The notes beneath the pieces were generated by a model that saw only the letters and a list, made by a program, of their open reading frames with translations, made no database searches and was not told the origin of the DNA. The position numbers and the translations under genes are program-made. Positions 20,486 through 30,406 of a DNA stretch of 64,000 bases are shown one piece after another; the stretch's first letter is position 1, and each line of letters opens with the position of its first letter. Source of the DNA: Brucella cytisi (GTDB lineage: Bacteria > Pseudomonadota > Alphaproteobacteria > Rhizobiales > Rhizobiaceae); assembly GCA_012103075.1 (NCBI GenBank), contig JAAVLQ010000002.1:451001-515000 (forward strand), given 5' to 3'.

Positions 20486-21371
20486 ACCCTCCCCGGGGCA
20501 AAGCCCTTGGCGATGTAATTGCGAACAAACCAGATCACCAACGCACCGGGTATCAGCGTCAGAACACCCGCCGCAGCGAGCAGCCCCAGTCCATACCTGC
20601 AGCAGAAACGGTGCGTGTCATCGTGGCTGCAATGGGTTTCGCGTCTGTCGTCGTGAGCGTGCGGGCGATGAGCAATTCCACCCATGAGAACATGAAGCAG
20701 AAGAAGGCTGCCACGCCGATGCCGGATGCGATCAGGGGCATGAAGATCTTCACGAAGAACTTTGGAAACGAATAGCCGTCGATATAGGCTGTCTCGTCGA
20801 TTTCCTTCGGTACGCCCGACATGAAGCCTTCCAGAATCCACACCGCCAGCGGCACATTGAACAGACAATGCGCCAGTGCGACCGCGATATGCGTATCGAT
20901 GAGCCCGAATGCCGAATAGAGCTGGAAGAACGGCAGGGCGAACACCGCCGGAGGCGCCATGCGGTTGGTCAGGAGCCAGAAGAACAGGTGTTTGTCGCCC
21001 AGAAATCGGTAGCGCGAGAAGGCATAGGCTGCAGGCAGCGCCACCGAAACCGAAATCACCATGTTCATGACCACATAGATGATCGAGTTGATGTAACCCG
21101 AATACCGGGCGGAGTCGGTGAAGATGGCGCGATAGTTCTGCAGTGTTGGCTCATGCGGAAAGAGCGTCAGCGACGTCAGGATTTCCTGATTGGTCTTGAA
21201 GCTCATATTGATGAGCCAATAGATCGGTATCAGAAGCAGAACGATATAGATTGTCGGTATCAGCCAGCCGAACCGCGACCTCTCACGTCTGCTAGATTTT
21301 TGTCGGACTGCGTTTGAGACCGGTGCAATTGCAGGTGCACTGCCCACCGAAGTTCCCTGTATGGCGTTCAT
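20482..21371 (-). CDS. glpQ: ABC transporter permease (GlpQ-like), one frame break
   Basis: MalG-type inner-membrane permease, about 296 residues, six membrane spans. The EAA loop is seen as VPKEIDETAYIDGYSFPKFF. The frame breaks in the C4 run at 20584-20587 (AAGMDWG, then LLAAAGVLTLIPGALV), where one more base restores the sequence and gives the last membrane span and the end YIAKGFAPGRV. It starts one base after the preceding permease stop and overlaps the DUF2160 gene by four bases. Confidence 0.85.
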
Positions 21372-21372
21372 C

Positions 21373-22237
21373 TCACACCTCCTGATCGTGGCTGGTCATG
21401 ACGGTGTAGAACACCCATGACAGCAGCAGGATGATGAGGAAGTAGATCAACGACATCGCCGCCGCCGGTCCAAGATCGAACTGACCCAGCGCCATCTTGA
21501 CCAGATCGATCGACAGAAATGTTGTCGAATTGCCCGGTCCACCGCCCGTCACCACGAAGGGCTCGGTATAAATCATGAAACTGTCCATGAAACGGAGCAG
21601 GACGGCGATCAGCAGAACGCGCTTCATCTTCGGCAGCTGGATGTAACGGAACACTGACAACCGCGAGGCTCCGTCGATTCTGGCTGCCTGATAATAGGCA
21701 TCCGGAATGGATACGAGACTTGCATAGCACAACAGCACGACGAGGCTGGTCCAGTGCCATACGTCCATGATGATGATCGTCACCCGGGCGTCGAACGGAT
21801 CGTTGACATAGTTGTAGTCCAGCCCCAGCCAGTTGGCGTAATAGCCGAGCAGGCCGATGTCGCTGCGTCCGAAAACCTGCCAGATCGTGCCGACCACGTT
21901 CCACGGGATCAGCAGGGGCAATGCCATGGTGACCAGACAGACGGGGACCCAGAAGCCCTTTTTGGCATGTTGAGCGCAATCAGGATGCCGAGCGGTATCT
22001 GGATCGCGAGGACGATGAACGAGAAAATGAGATTGCGCCAGAGCGCATCCCAGAAACGACCGGAATGAAGGATTTGCTCGAACCAGTCCGTCCCGGCCCA
22101 GAAGAACTGGTTGTTGCCGAACGTATCCTGCACCGAATAGTTCACCACCGTCATCAGTGGAATGACGGCGGAAAAGGCGACCAGCACCAGCACCGGCAAG
22201 ACCAGAAACCGGGCTTTGTTGTTCCAGCTTTTTCCAT
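21373..22237 (-). CDS. glpP: ABC transporter permease (GlpP-like), frame broken twice
   Basis: MalF-type permease, about 288 residues. MEK runs into an A5 run (22229-22233) and continues, one base over, as SWNNKARFLVLPVLVLVAFS. A second A5 run (21959-21963) separates LGILIALNMPK from KGFWVPVCLVTMALPLLIPW. The EAA loop is SIPDAYYQAARIDGASRLSV. The start at 22237 has GGAGGG seven bases upstream. It forms the channel with the next permease. Confidence 0.85.
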
Positions 22238-22239
22238 GG

Positions 22240-23308
22240 TCAGCCCTCCATTCCCACGCGCCGGAATCCGCGAATATGCCGATTGCCTTCGGATCGAAGG
22301 TCACGCGCGGTTCGGCTGGTATCTCGTCGTCCTCGCCGATCACGACGGCGAGTTTCTGCCCCTCGAAGCCTGCCCGCACGATGCGGTAGCGCCCGATATC
22401 CTCGATCTTGTCGATGCGGATTGGCAGGCCTTCGCGACCGAGCCTGACAAATTCCGGACGGATGCCCAGTTCGATGCTTTTGCATCACCAATCTGCGGTA
22501 TGCCGGGCAGTGGAATGGCCTGCGCGCCGACTGTGGCAGTCTGGCCGTCGATCCGTGCTGGCATGAGGTTCATACCCGGCGAGCCGATGAAATAGCCAAC
22601 GAATGTATGCTTCGGGCGCTCGAACAGTTCGGCAGGCGTGCCGATCTGCACTATTTCTCCGTTATGCATCACCACGACCTTGTCGGCGAATGTCAGCGCC
22701 TCCGTCTGGTCATGCGTGACGTAGACCATCGTGAAACCCGATTGGCGGTGCAAGCGTTTCAGCTGCGAGCGCAGCACCCATTTCATATGCGGATCGATAA
22801 CCGTCAGGGGTTCATCGAACAGGATTGCGTTCACATTCGCGCGTACCAGTCCCCGACCGAGCGAAATCTTCTGTTTCTGATCTGCCGTCAGTCCGCGTGC
22901 GCGTCGCCCGGCAATGCCGCCGAGATCGGTCATTTCCAGAATATCCTTGACGCGACGTTCCACTTCCGCTTCTGGCATCCGTCGGTTGCGCAACGGAAAG
23001 GCCAGATTGTCGAACACGGTCATCGTGTCGTAGACGACGGGAAACTGAAAGACCTGCGCAATGTTGCGGTCCTCGGTGGCAAGGCCGGTTACGTCCTGCC
23101 CGTCGAAAAGGATTCGCCCCTCAGTCGGTTGCAGCAGGCCGGAAATGATGTTGAGCAGGGTTGTCTTGCCGCAACCGGACGGGCCGAGCAGTGCGTAGGC
23201 GCTGCCGTCCTCCCACTCGTAATTGACCATGTTGAGAGCGTATTCGCCTGCCGCTTGCGCCTTCGCGTTATAAGCGTGGCGGATATGATCGAGAGTGATA
23301 CGTGCCAT
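22240..23308 (-). CDS. glpT: ABC transporter ATPase with degenerate signature (GlpT-like)
   Basis: About 356 residues, of the sugar-ATPase (MalK/UgpC) type with a C-terminal regulatory barrel. Walker A is GPSGCGKTTLLNIISGL, Walker B AILFDEPLTVIDPHMKW. The signature is not LSGGQ but LTADQKQKISLGRGLVR, so one composite ATP site of the dimer is probably weak. Start at 23308 with AGGAGGG before it. A T4 run at 22478-22481 shifts the frame (IGDAK, then SIELGIRPEFVRLG); a further shift near the 3' end makes the true stop uncertain, best placed at 22240-22242. Confidence 0.83.
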
Positions 23309-23318
23309 CGTCGCCCTC

Positions 23319-24399
23319 CTATGCCGCCAAACCAACCGTGCGGCCAACCGCGCGGCCAGTTTCATCGAATGCCATCAGGTGTCGCGTGTCGAGGTAGACC
23401 TCGATTTCGCGATCGGGCTCGACGATCTGGATACCGTGCGCCAGCATGACCCAGCGGTCGCCTTCGTAATCGAGATGGATGAAGCTTTCCGATCCGGCGA
23501 TCTCGGATACCAGCGTGCGGGCCCGAATGGGAACCGTAGCGTTTTCCGTCGGACGGACCAGCAGATGATGCGGCTGAAACGCGATCGTCAGCGGACCGTC
23601 GCTTATATCAGCCAATTGGCTTGGTACGGCAATGGCCGGGCGGTCGGCGCGCAGGAAACGATCCCCGACTTGACCATGCGTGCTGTGTTCAGGGGCGGAT
23701 CGGCAAATGTTCGTGCCGTGACGAGGTCGAGCGGGCGGCGATAGACATCGATTGTGCGCCCGAACTGCGTGATGCGACCTTCCGAAAGTGCCGCCGTATT
23801 GCCGCCGAGCAGCAGGGCTTCCGAAGGTTCGGTTGTTGCGTAAACAAAGATCGCACCGGATTCGGCAAAGATGCGCGGCAGCTCTTCACGGAGTTCCTCA
23901 CGCAGCTTGTAGTCGAGATTGGCCAGCGGTTCATCGAGGAGGACGAGATTGGCCTTTTTCACAATGGCCCGGGCAATCGCAGTGCGTTGTTGCTGTCCGC
24001 CGGAGAGGTTAAGCGGTGTGCGGTCCAGATAAGGCGTCAGCTTGAGAAGGTCCGCCGCTTTGCGAACCTCGCTGTCGATCTCCGACTGGGCCTTGCCAGC
24101 GATGCGCATGGGGAAGCAATGTTTTCATAGACCGTCAGAGCCGGGTAATTGATAAACTGCTGGTAGACCATCGCCACATTGCGCTTCTGCACGGGCATGC
24201 CTGTAACATCCTGTCCGTCGAACAGGATCGAGCCTTCACTTGGCTTGTCCAGGCCCGCCATGAGGCGCATGAGCGAGGTCTTCCCGGACAAGGTCGGTCC
24301 GAGCAGGACATTCAGGCTCCCGCGAGGCAGTACCAGACTTGTCGGATGGATATGGGTGGCTCCACCAACCGTCTTCGAGATATTTCGCAATTCCAGCAT
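23319..24399 (-). CDS. glpS: ABC transporter ATPase (GlpS-like), frame broken twice
   Basis: About 360 residues. Walker A is the unusual GPTLSGKTSLMRLMAGL, found in this transporter type; the signature NLSGGQQQRTAIARA and Walker B NLVLLDEPLANLDYKLREEL are complete. Breaks lie in the G4 run at 24110-24113 (ENIASP, then MRIAGKAQSEIDSEV) and the C4 run at 23663-23666 (KSG, then DRFLRADRPAIAVPS). The end is GRTVGLAA. It is the first gene of the operon, ten bases before the second ATPase, and should complement its degenerate signature. Confidence 0.85.
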
Positions 24400-25152
24400 A
24401 TGTCCCGAGGCCTCCTCCAACCGTCGGAATTATTGCGCTTATTGGCAATTCCTCTCAATATGAACTTCCGGGGACTGTGCCTTATCCCTTATGAGCAATC
24501 CGTGTTCTGCGATCCGCTTCCACACTTTCTCAGGAAACATGCAAGTTCCAACGACAATCCGGGCACTGTTAACAGGATGTTTCCCAACGGATTTCATCCA
24601 GCTTAACACAACACCGAACCCGGCGCTCAACGAGCGCGAGCCAGCAGATGCGGCAGCGCGACCGTGATCTTTAACGCTTGAACAAACTCGGTTTGGATGA
24701 CTTCGACAAGCACGTAGCTTGTCGCTTTGGCGATGGTGCCGAACGCCGTTATCGCCACTGTCCGAGAAGAGGGCATGCGCACTCGTAACTGACATGTTCC
24801 TCCCCTGTTCACACGTTCGGCCATTGCGAGTGTGAAAGCCAAACAATGAAAATCGAAAACAAAAAGAAAGTCAAATGAAGATAATTGTTTCACTTGCGAA
24901 ATGTGGGCGGACCGTCGCGAGCCATGTGAAATGGTAGCTGTCGGTATAGCTGCGGTCCGCGCAGAGCAGGTTTCCTGCAGCGGATACATATAAGCTCAAG
25001 TTACCCGCACGGAACCCGAAGGGTGCATTACACCTAAACAGATGTAGACAAATTACCGGCTCTTCTTTTTGCGTCATTTGACGGCACAATAGCCATGGAG
25101 CCGAATATTTCTCAACACCATTGGGAATTGGGCCCGGCGAGGAGAAATGGTG
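24400..25152. promoter_or_regulatory. long intergenic region upstream of the glycerol operon and the glycine-rich genes
   Basis: 753 bases without a convincing gene. A small minus-strand frame (24627-24782) ending ALKITVALPHLLARAR, with GGGGAGGAAC a little upstream, could be a short gene or a remnant; I recognise no family. Around 24840-24890 the sequence GAAAATCGAAAACAAAAAG is rich in GAAAA-type motifs like those bound by DeoR-family GlpR repressors; this is a weak reading. The promoter for the glycine-rich genes must lie at the right end, since a good ribosome-binding site (GAGGAG, 25139-25144) sits there. Confidence 0.4.
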
Positions 25153-26261
25153 ATGAATGAACTACGTCCCATATCCAACGAGACCCTCACTGCAGGTGGT
25201 GTTCAAGGTACGTCTTTAACTATCGCAGCCGGACACCGGCGCTCGTGCCAACATGGCTCCCTTTCGGTGTCGCTTCAGGCACAACCGGCAATTCCGCCGG
25301 AAGCGGTGGAATGGGACTGAGCGTCGGTGTGATAAGCAGCGACGCATCCGCTGTGTTCGTTCCGTCCAATACGGCAGTTGCCGGTCCGGGAGCCGGGGCG
25401 GGCGCGGACCAGTTCAACAATGCATTGATTAATCAGCATGTCGTTGAAATGGCTGGAATGGGGAGACGGCGGAAACGGCAACGCCGTGATCGGAGGTACA
25501 GAAGGCGCGACCTCCAATCATGCAGGAAGCGGTGGCGACGGGGTTTTCTTTGGCGGACTTGTCAGCTCCGACGTCGCGGTTTTTGCTCCCGTCAATGCTG
25601 CGGTTGCAGGCGGATCCAATTCCGTAGCGTCTGCCAACCAGACCAACAACGCTGCCTTCCTGCAAGGCGCGGACCAGATGGCGGGTATTGGAGGCTCGGG
25701 TGGAGACCATAATGCTGCCGGGTCTGTTTCGGCCTCTCCGATACATACAGACGCTGGAAATTCCTATTATTTCACCGGTGATAATTATGCGGGTCATGGT
25801 GGCGCGGGTGTTTTTGCCGGCACCATGATCGATGTGAACGTGGCGATTTTCTCCCCATCAATATCGCTGTCGCTGCTGCTGGCGGCAATGCAGAGGCGCA
25901 CCAGACAAACAACGTGATTTTCGATCAGGGCGGCACGCAGATTGCCGGGATCGGCGGTAATGGCGGCGGCTTCAACATGGCCTCGGACACAATTTTCACC
26001 GGCAATACAGCTGCAGGAAGCGGTGGTGACAGTGTTTCCCCGGGCAGTATGGTGGACGTGAATATCGGGTATTTCCACCCGATCAATATTGCAGTTCCCG
26101 CTGGCGGAACCGCTGATGCCCAGCAGTTAGACCATCTGCTTGTCGATCAGCATGCTCTACAGATTGCCGGTATCGGTGGTTCAGGCGGCTACGACAATCT
26201 GACCGACACAAGCCATGATGCGCTTCTTGCAAGCGACATTCTTGGCCTTCTTCACGCTTGA
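25153..26261 (+). CDS. glycine-rich repeat protein A, probable type I secretion substrate, frame breaks
   Basis: About 370 residues after restoring three breaks (25225-25240, about 25460 and a C4 run near 25855). It begins MNELRPISNETLTAGGVQGT with no signal peptide or membrane segment. The body is four units of 75-90 residues, each with an AGSGG-like turn, a hydrophobic stretch such as SSDVAVFAPVNAAVAGG, an NN step, then Q-AGIGG-x-GG. It ends DALLASDILGLLHA, a short hydrophobic C-terminus as expected for a type I secretion signal. Ribosome-binding site GAGGAG lies eight bases before the ATG at 25153. No RTX nonapeptides (GGxGxDxUx) are obvious. I do not recognise the family; a surface or matrix protein is plausible. 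Confidence 0.65.
25296..26232 (+). repeat. four degenerate coding repeats in glycine-rich protein A
   Basis: Unit starts (AGSGG, AGSGG, AGHGG, AGSGG) lie near 25296, 25522, 25789 and 26013, so the spacing is about 226, 267 and 224 bases. Each unit carries a V-x-F-x-P-x-N-x-AV core (VFVPSNTAV, VFAPVNAAV, IFSPINIAV, YFHPINIAV) and closes with AGMG or AGIGG-x-GG. The DNA is diverged while the protein pattern is kept. Confidence 0.65.
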
Positions 26262-26451
26262 TACATTCCGGTCTGGCCCACCCTAAAGTAGGTACCCGAA
26301 TTTCTAGCTAGTCCCGCAACATCAACACGCGCACTCTTTGGAACGCGGTCGGTAACGCGATTTTGCCAATCTCTTATCTGGGAATGCCGACCACCAAGAC
26401 TGATGTTCAATCCGAAACAGGGCTGGGGCTCAACAGGGGAGGAATTAAACA
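26262..26451 (+). promoter_or_regulatory. gap between glycine-rich genes A and B
   Basis: 190 bases with no gene and no clear hairpin with a T tract. It ends with a strong ribosome-binding site (GGGGAGGAA, 26437-26445) for gene B. Gene B may be transcribed with A or from its own promoter. Confidence 0.4.
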
Positions 26452-27038
26452 ATGCCTATTCCGAGAGTTTCCGACACAATCCATCTCAGTGACGTTTATG
26501 CAGGCGACGCTAATGCCGGTAACGGTGCTGACGGCTATAATTTTGGGAATATCAATTACAATCCAAGTGCAGTCGTGGCCAATACGCAAAACGTAACAGG
26601 CGCAGCCGTTGATGTGCATAGTGGCGATTCCCCCGGTTAAACGCCACTTGGGACGCAGGCCATGCCGGAGATGGCGGCGGAGCCGATGCAGCGAATGGCT
26701 TTCTCGCCAACATCACCAACAATGGTGCAGGCGGTGCTGGCGGCGACGCGAATTCCAACGGCAGTCTGGGTTCTTCGAGCGGCGGCAATGTAGCAGCCGG
26801 TCAGGCGGACACCAGTGCCGTTCAATATACCGAACTTCTGGCCGACCAGCACGCAACGATCCTTGCAGGGGTCGGTGGCAACGGCGGCGATGGGAACATG
26901 GCTCGCGGCGGTGATATTTCCTCTGCGCTCGTGCACTCCAATCCGGAAACGACGACCACAACAACCACTACGACGACCAACGATATAGCGAACTTTATCG
27001 ACAGCTTTAACGCGACAATTTTCACGATATCGATCTGA
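26452..27038 (+). CDS. glycine-rich protein B with poly-threonine linker, one frame break
   Basis: About 195 residues. MPIPRVSDTIHLSDVYAGDA starts the protein, again without a signal peptide. After VHSGDSPG the frame shifts in the C5/GG run near 26635 and continues LNATWDAGHAGDGGGADAAN with many GG pairs. LADQHATILAGVGGNGGDGN matches the unit end of protein A. A run of ten threonines follows (PE-T10-ND), then a C-terminus IANFIDSFNATIFTISI. The threonines use mixed codons. It looks like a second exported substrate of the adjoining type I system; its function is unknown. Confidence 0.62.
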
Positions 27039-27221
27039 GCCACTTGCCGCTGTGATCGGCAATTGGGTTTTTCTGCGTAGTCGAGAAATCCGACTTGGGA
27101 GCGATGGTTGAAATCGTTGCTCCCCATTTTACCCGGAATTGCCGATACGCTGACATTGCCTCGCAGGCCAATGGGTATTGTGAACCTACGATAACAATGG
27201 AGATCTCGACGGAGACGACAC
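27039..27221 (+). promoter_or_regulatory. upstream region of the type I secretion ATPase with inverted repeat
   Basis: 183 bases. TCGGCAATT (27056-27064) and AATTGCCGA (27136-27144) form a nine-base inverted repeat with a 71-base loop. It may fold in the mRNA between protein B and the exporter and lower exporter expression relative to the substrates, or be a binding site. A GGAG site precedes the ATPase start. Confidence 0.35.
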
Positions 27222-28943
27222 ATGACAGCGGCATTTACGCAAGCGCGCTATACGGTGACCCCATTGGTCGCTGCCTTGCGTCGGTGTGCCGGTGCCTTCG
27301 GTTTGGTCTTCGCCTATAGTTGCGGCTACAATATTTTTCTGCTTGCTCCCTCCCTCTATCTTCTTCAGATTTATGATCGTGTTCTGTCGAGCCGCAGTGT
27401 TGATACTTTGCTGATGCTGACGATCATCATCGCGATAGCCGTTATTGTCGGGTCTCTGTTCGATATCGTACGCCGCGCCGCGCTTTCCCGGATCGGTAGC
27501 TGGCTCGATCGTCAATTGCGTCCTGTCGTCATGAATGCATCCTTCGAATATGCGGCGCGCACCGATGCCGGAACAGCCGCTGAAAATTATCGTGACCTTT
27601 CCGTGTTGCGCCAGTTTCTGGATTCCCCATCATGTGCACTATTGTTCGATATTCCCCGGGCCCCAGTTTTTCTTGTGCTGCTTTTTCTGGTTCATCCGCT
27701 CCTCGGGTTTATCGGCTTGAGCAGTGCATTGTGCCTGCTGCTTTTGGCCTTGTTGAATGAATTCACGACGCGCGAATTGAATGAACAGGCAAATATTGCG
27801 CAGGCACGAAGCTATTCCCGCTTCACAATGGCTCTCAAATATATCGGTGTAATCCGCGCGATGGGGGGATGCAACATGGCGCGGCTCACCTCATTTACCG
27901 GGATGCCGAGGCTGTCAGAGCGGCTCAGGACGGGGTGGTACGTCGAACAGAGGTACTTCAGGCATTCTCGAAATCGGTGCGTGCGTTGACGCAAATTTTG
28001 ATGATGGGAGCCGCGACATGGCTCGTCCTCCAGAACAACAGCAACCCCGGAATTATTTTTGTCGCCAGTCTGTTGCTGGGGCGTGGACTGGCACCTGTAG
28101 AAGGAGCCATAGGCGCGTGGCGGGCACTGGCTTTCGTGCGCGGCGCATTCAACCGCCTGAACAAGATGCTCACTCTGGTTGCACCCGGAGACAACAAGCG
28201 AACCATTCTGCTACCGGAGCCCAAGGGCCAGCTCGTTCTCGACAATGTCGGCTATCGGTTCCCCTCATCGGATCGGTTCATTCTGCGAGGCGTATCGTTT
28301 CAGGTTGCTCCCGGCGATTGTGTTGCCTTGATTGGCCCTTCTGGATCGGGCAAGTCGACTCTCGGACGAATTCTGGCCGGCGTTTCGCGGCCCACGTGTG
28401 GGTGTGCTCTTCTGGGTGGCATTGATATTTCACTGCTTCGCCATTGCGACAATGCCCGCCATATCGGCTATCTCCCGCAGGATATTGAACTTTTCGGCGG
28501 TGCGATCAAAGACGTCATCGGGCGGCTCGACAGCTCGGATCCGCGTAAGGTTATCGAAGCTGCCAAGCTCGTCGGACTGCATGAGACAATCATGCGATTG
28601 CCGCAGGGATACGAAACCGATATCGGCGAAGGTGGCGCCTTTGCTTCTGCGGGCGCAACGCCAGCAATTGGGACTGGCGCGCGCAGCCTATGGCAACCCT
28701 CCTCTTGTGGTCCTTGATGATCCGAATTCCAGTCTCGACTATGAGGGTGAGCGGCTGTTGTTCGACGCCATAGAGCGCATGAAGTGCAGGCAAATTACAA
28801 TTGTGATCATCACGCATCGAATGGGCATTCTGCCCGTGACCGACAAAATCGCTGTGATGCGCGACGGTATGGTGAGCGCTTTTGGAGATAGCGAGAAAAT
28901 CTTCGATGCTTTCCTTCGCGTCCCCGCGAAAACTGGACCGTAA
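27222..28943 (+). CDS. type I secretion ABC exporter (PrtD-like), frame broken twice
   Basis: About 574 residues: an N-terminal membrane domain (SCGYNIFLLAPSLYLLQIYD, RVLSSRSVDTLLML) typical of PrtD/HasD exporters, then an ATPase domain. Walker A is GPSGSGKSTLGRILAG, the Q-loop GYLPQDIELFGG, the signature region GEGGAFASAGQRQQLGLARA and the switch His IITHRMG. Walker B reads LVVLDDPNSSLD: the catalytic Glu expected after the Asp is an Asp. Breaks lie in the G6 run at 27865-27870 and near 28650, inside the signature. It moves substrates straight from cytosol to outside with the membrane fusion protein next to it. Confidence 0.88.
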
Positions 28944-28946
28944 GGG

Positions 28947-30395
28947 ATGCCTCGTCATGACCCTCGTTCCCATCGAACTCCCGGTGAAGGTAGCAAATGC
29001 GTTGAAGTATTCGCTGCTGCTGGCTCATTTGCGGGCAATACAGCTGAAGCTCCCGTCTTTCCCGCTGTTGCTGCCCGGGAAAAACACTTTGCCAACGCCG
29101 CTGACATCACGGCCAAGGCTGCGCGGCGTGGCTTTGGACAGGCAACCTGCTCGTATTGATATTCGTTGCAGGCTTCGGAATATGGGCAGTTTTCGCACCG
29201 CTTAAAAGTGCGGCGGTCGCTGTGGGTATTGTCGAAGCGGGATCCAGCCGCAAGACCATTCAGCATCTGGAAGGCGGTATTGTTCAGCAGATCTATGTCC
29301 ACAATGGAGATTTGGTTTCCAACGGTCAGATTCTGATCAAGCTGGACGATACAAAACCCGGACGGAGCTCGTTGGCATTCAGGGACAGCTGTGGGACGCA
29401 CAGGCGAGCCGGGCTCGGCTGGTCGCTGAACAGGCGAACGAGATGCAACTTTTGTTTCCACCGGAGCTGGAACAACTCGCGCCGCATAACCCGGCCGTCA
29501 ACGCCATTGTCGTCGGACAACGAAGAATATTTGAAGCCCGTCGCGACGTCTATCGATCTGAAATTGCCATAACGCACGAGAAAATGGGGCAGGTGAAGGA
29601 AGAGATAACCGGATTGGCGGCGCAAAAATGGCCTTGTCGTCCCGCATCGAGATCACGCGCCAGCAACTGGACATGATAAATCCGCTTGTGAAAAAGGGGC
29701 TCGAGCGCAAAACGAGCGTATTGAATCTCGCACGCGAGAAAGCTGATCTGGATGGACAGCTGGGAGAGACCATAGCTCAGATGTCCCGCGCTTATCAGGT
29801 GATCAATGAAGCGCAGGCCAATCTCGTCAAGCTGGAGAGTGATCGCCAGAACGAGATCGCAAAAGATCTGCGCGAGACCGAAAACCAGCTTTTCCTGTTA
29901 AGCGAACGATATCGCGCAATCAATGATCAACTGATCCGGACAGATATCAAGGCGCCCGAGAACGGGATTGTCATGGATTTGCGCATTCACACGACGGGCG
30001 GTGTTATCGGGGCAGGCGAGCCGTTGCTGGATCTGGTGCCGCAGGATGGCAACATGATCGTATCAGCGCATGTTCGGCCCGAGGATATCAACCTTGTGCG
30101 TCCCGGCTTGAACGCTCAGGTGCATCTTTTGCCCTATGATCAACGACGCGTGCCTCTTCTGGAAGGACAAGTGACATATGTTTCGGCCGACCGGCTTATC
30201 GATAAACAGACCGGGCAGCCCTATTATGCCGCGACGATCCGCGTGACCGACGATGAACTGATGCAGGCCGGAGACGTGGAAATGATCCCCGGAATGCCTG
30301 TGCAGGCCCTGATAGAAACCGGGGAAAGCAGTGTCGCACTTTATGCTGTCAGGCCATTGCTGGACAGTTTTCACCGGGCTTTCCGCGAAAACTGA
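28947..30395 (+). CDS. type I secretion membrane fusion protein (PrtE/HlyD-like), several frame breaks
   Basis: About 480 residues. It has an unusually long N-terminal tail of some 70 residues (MPRHDPRSHRTPGEGSKCVE onward), an anchor (LIFVAGFGIWAVFAPL), the lipoyl half GIVEAGSSRKTIQHLEGGIV, coiled coils and the HlyD signature region IKAPENGIVMDLRIHTTGGV then VRPEDINLVRPG. Breaks lie near 29140, 29355 and 29625. It starts three bases after the exporter stop, so they are one operon. The third part, a TolC-like outer-membrane protein, is not in the window. Confidence 0.87.
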
Positions 30396-30406
30396 ATTAT
30401 CTGCGC

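Noticed and set aside
24439..24846. 135-codon gene upstream of the glycerol operon
   Set aside because: A GGGGAGG site precedes it, but the protein has no recognisable pattern and contains many rare combinations; kept only as a note in the intergenic entry.
25296..26232. CRISPR array
   Set aside because: The repeats are coding, diverged in DNA and spaced over 220 bases; there are no cas genes.
25153..26261. Classical RTX toxin or adhesin
   Set aside because: Glycine-rich, but the calcium-binding nonapeptide GGxGxDxUx is not repeated; spacing is 75-90 residues, not nine.
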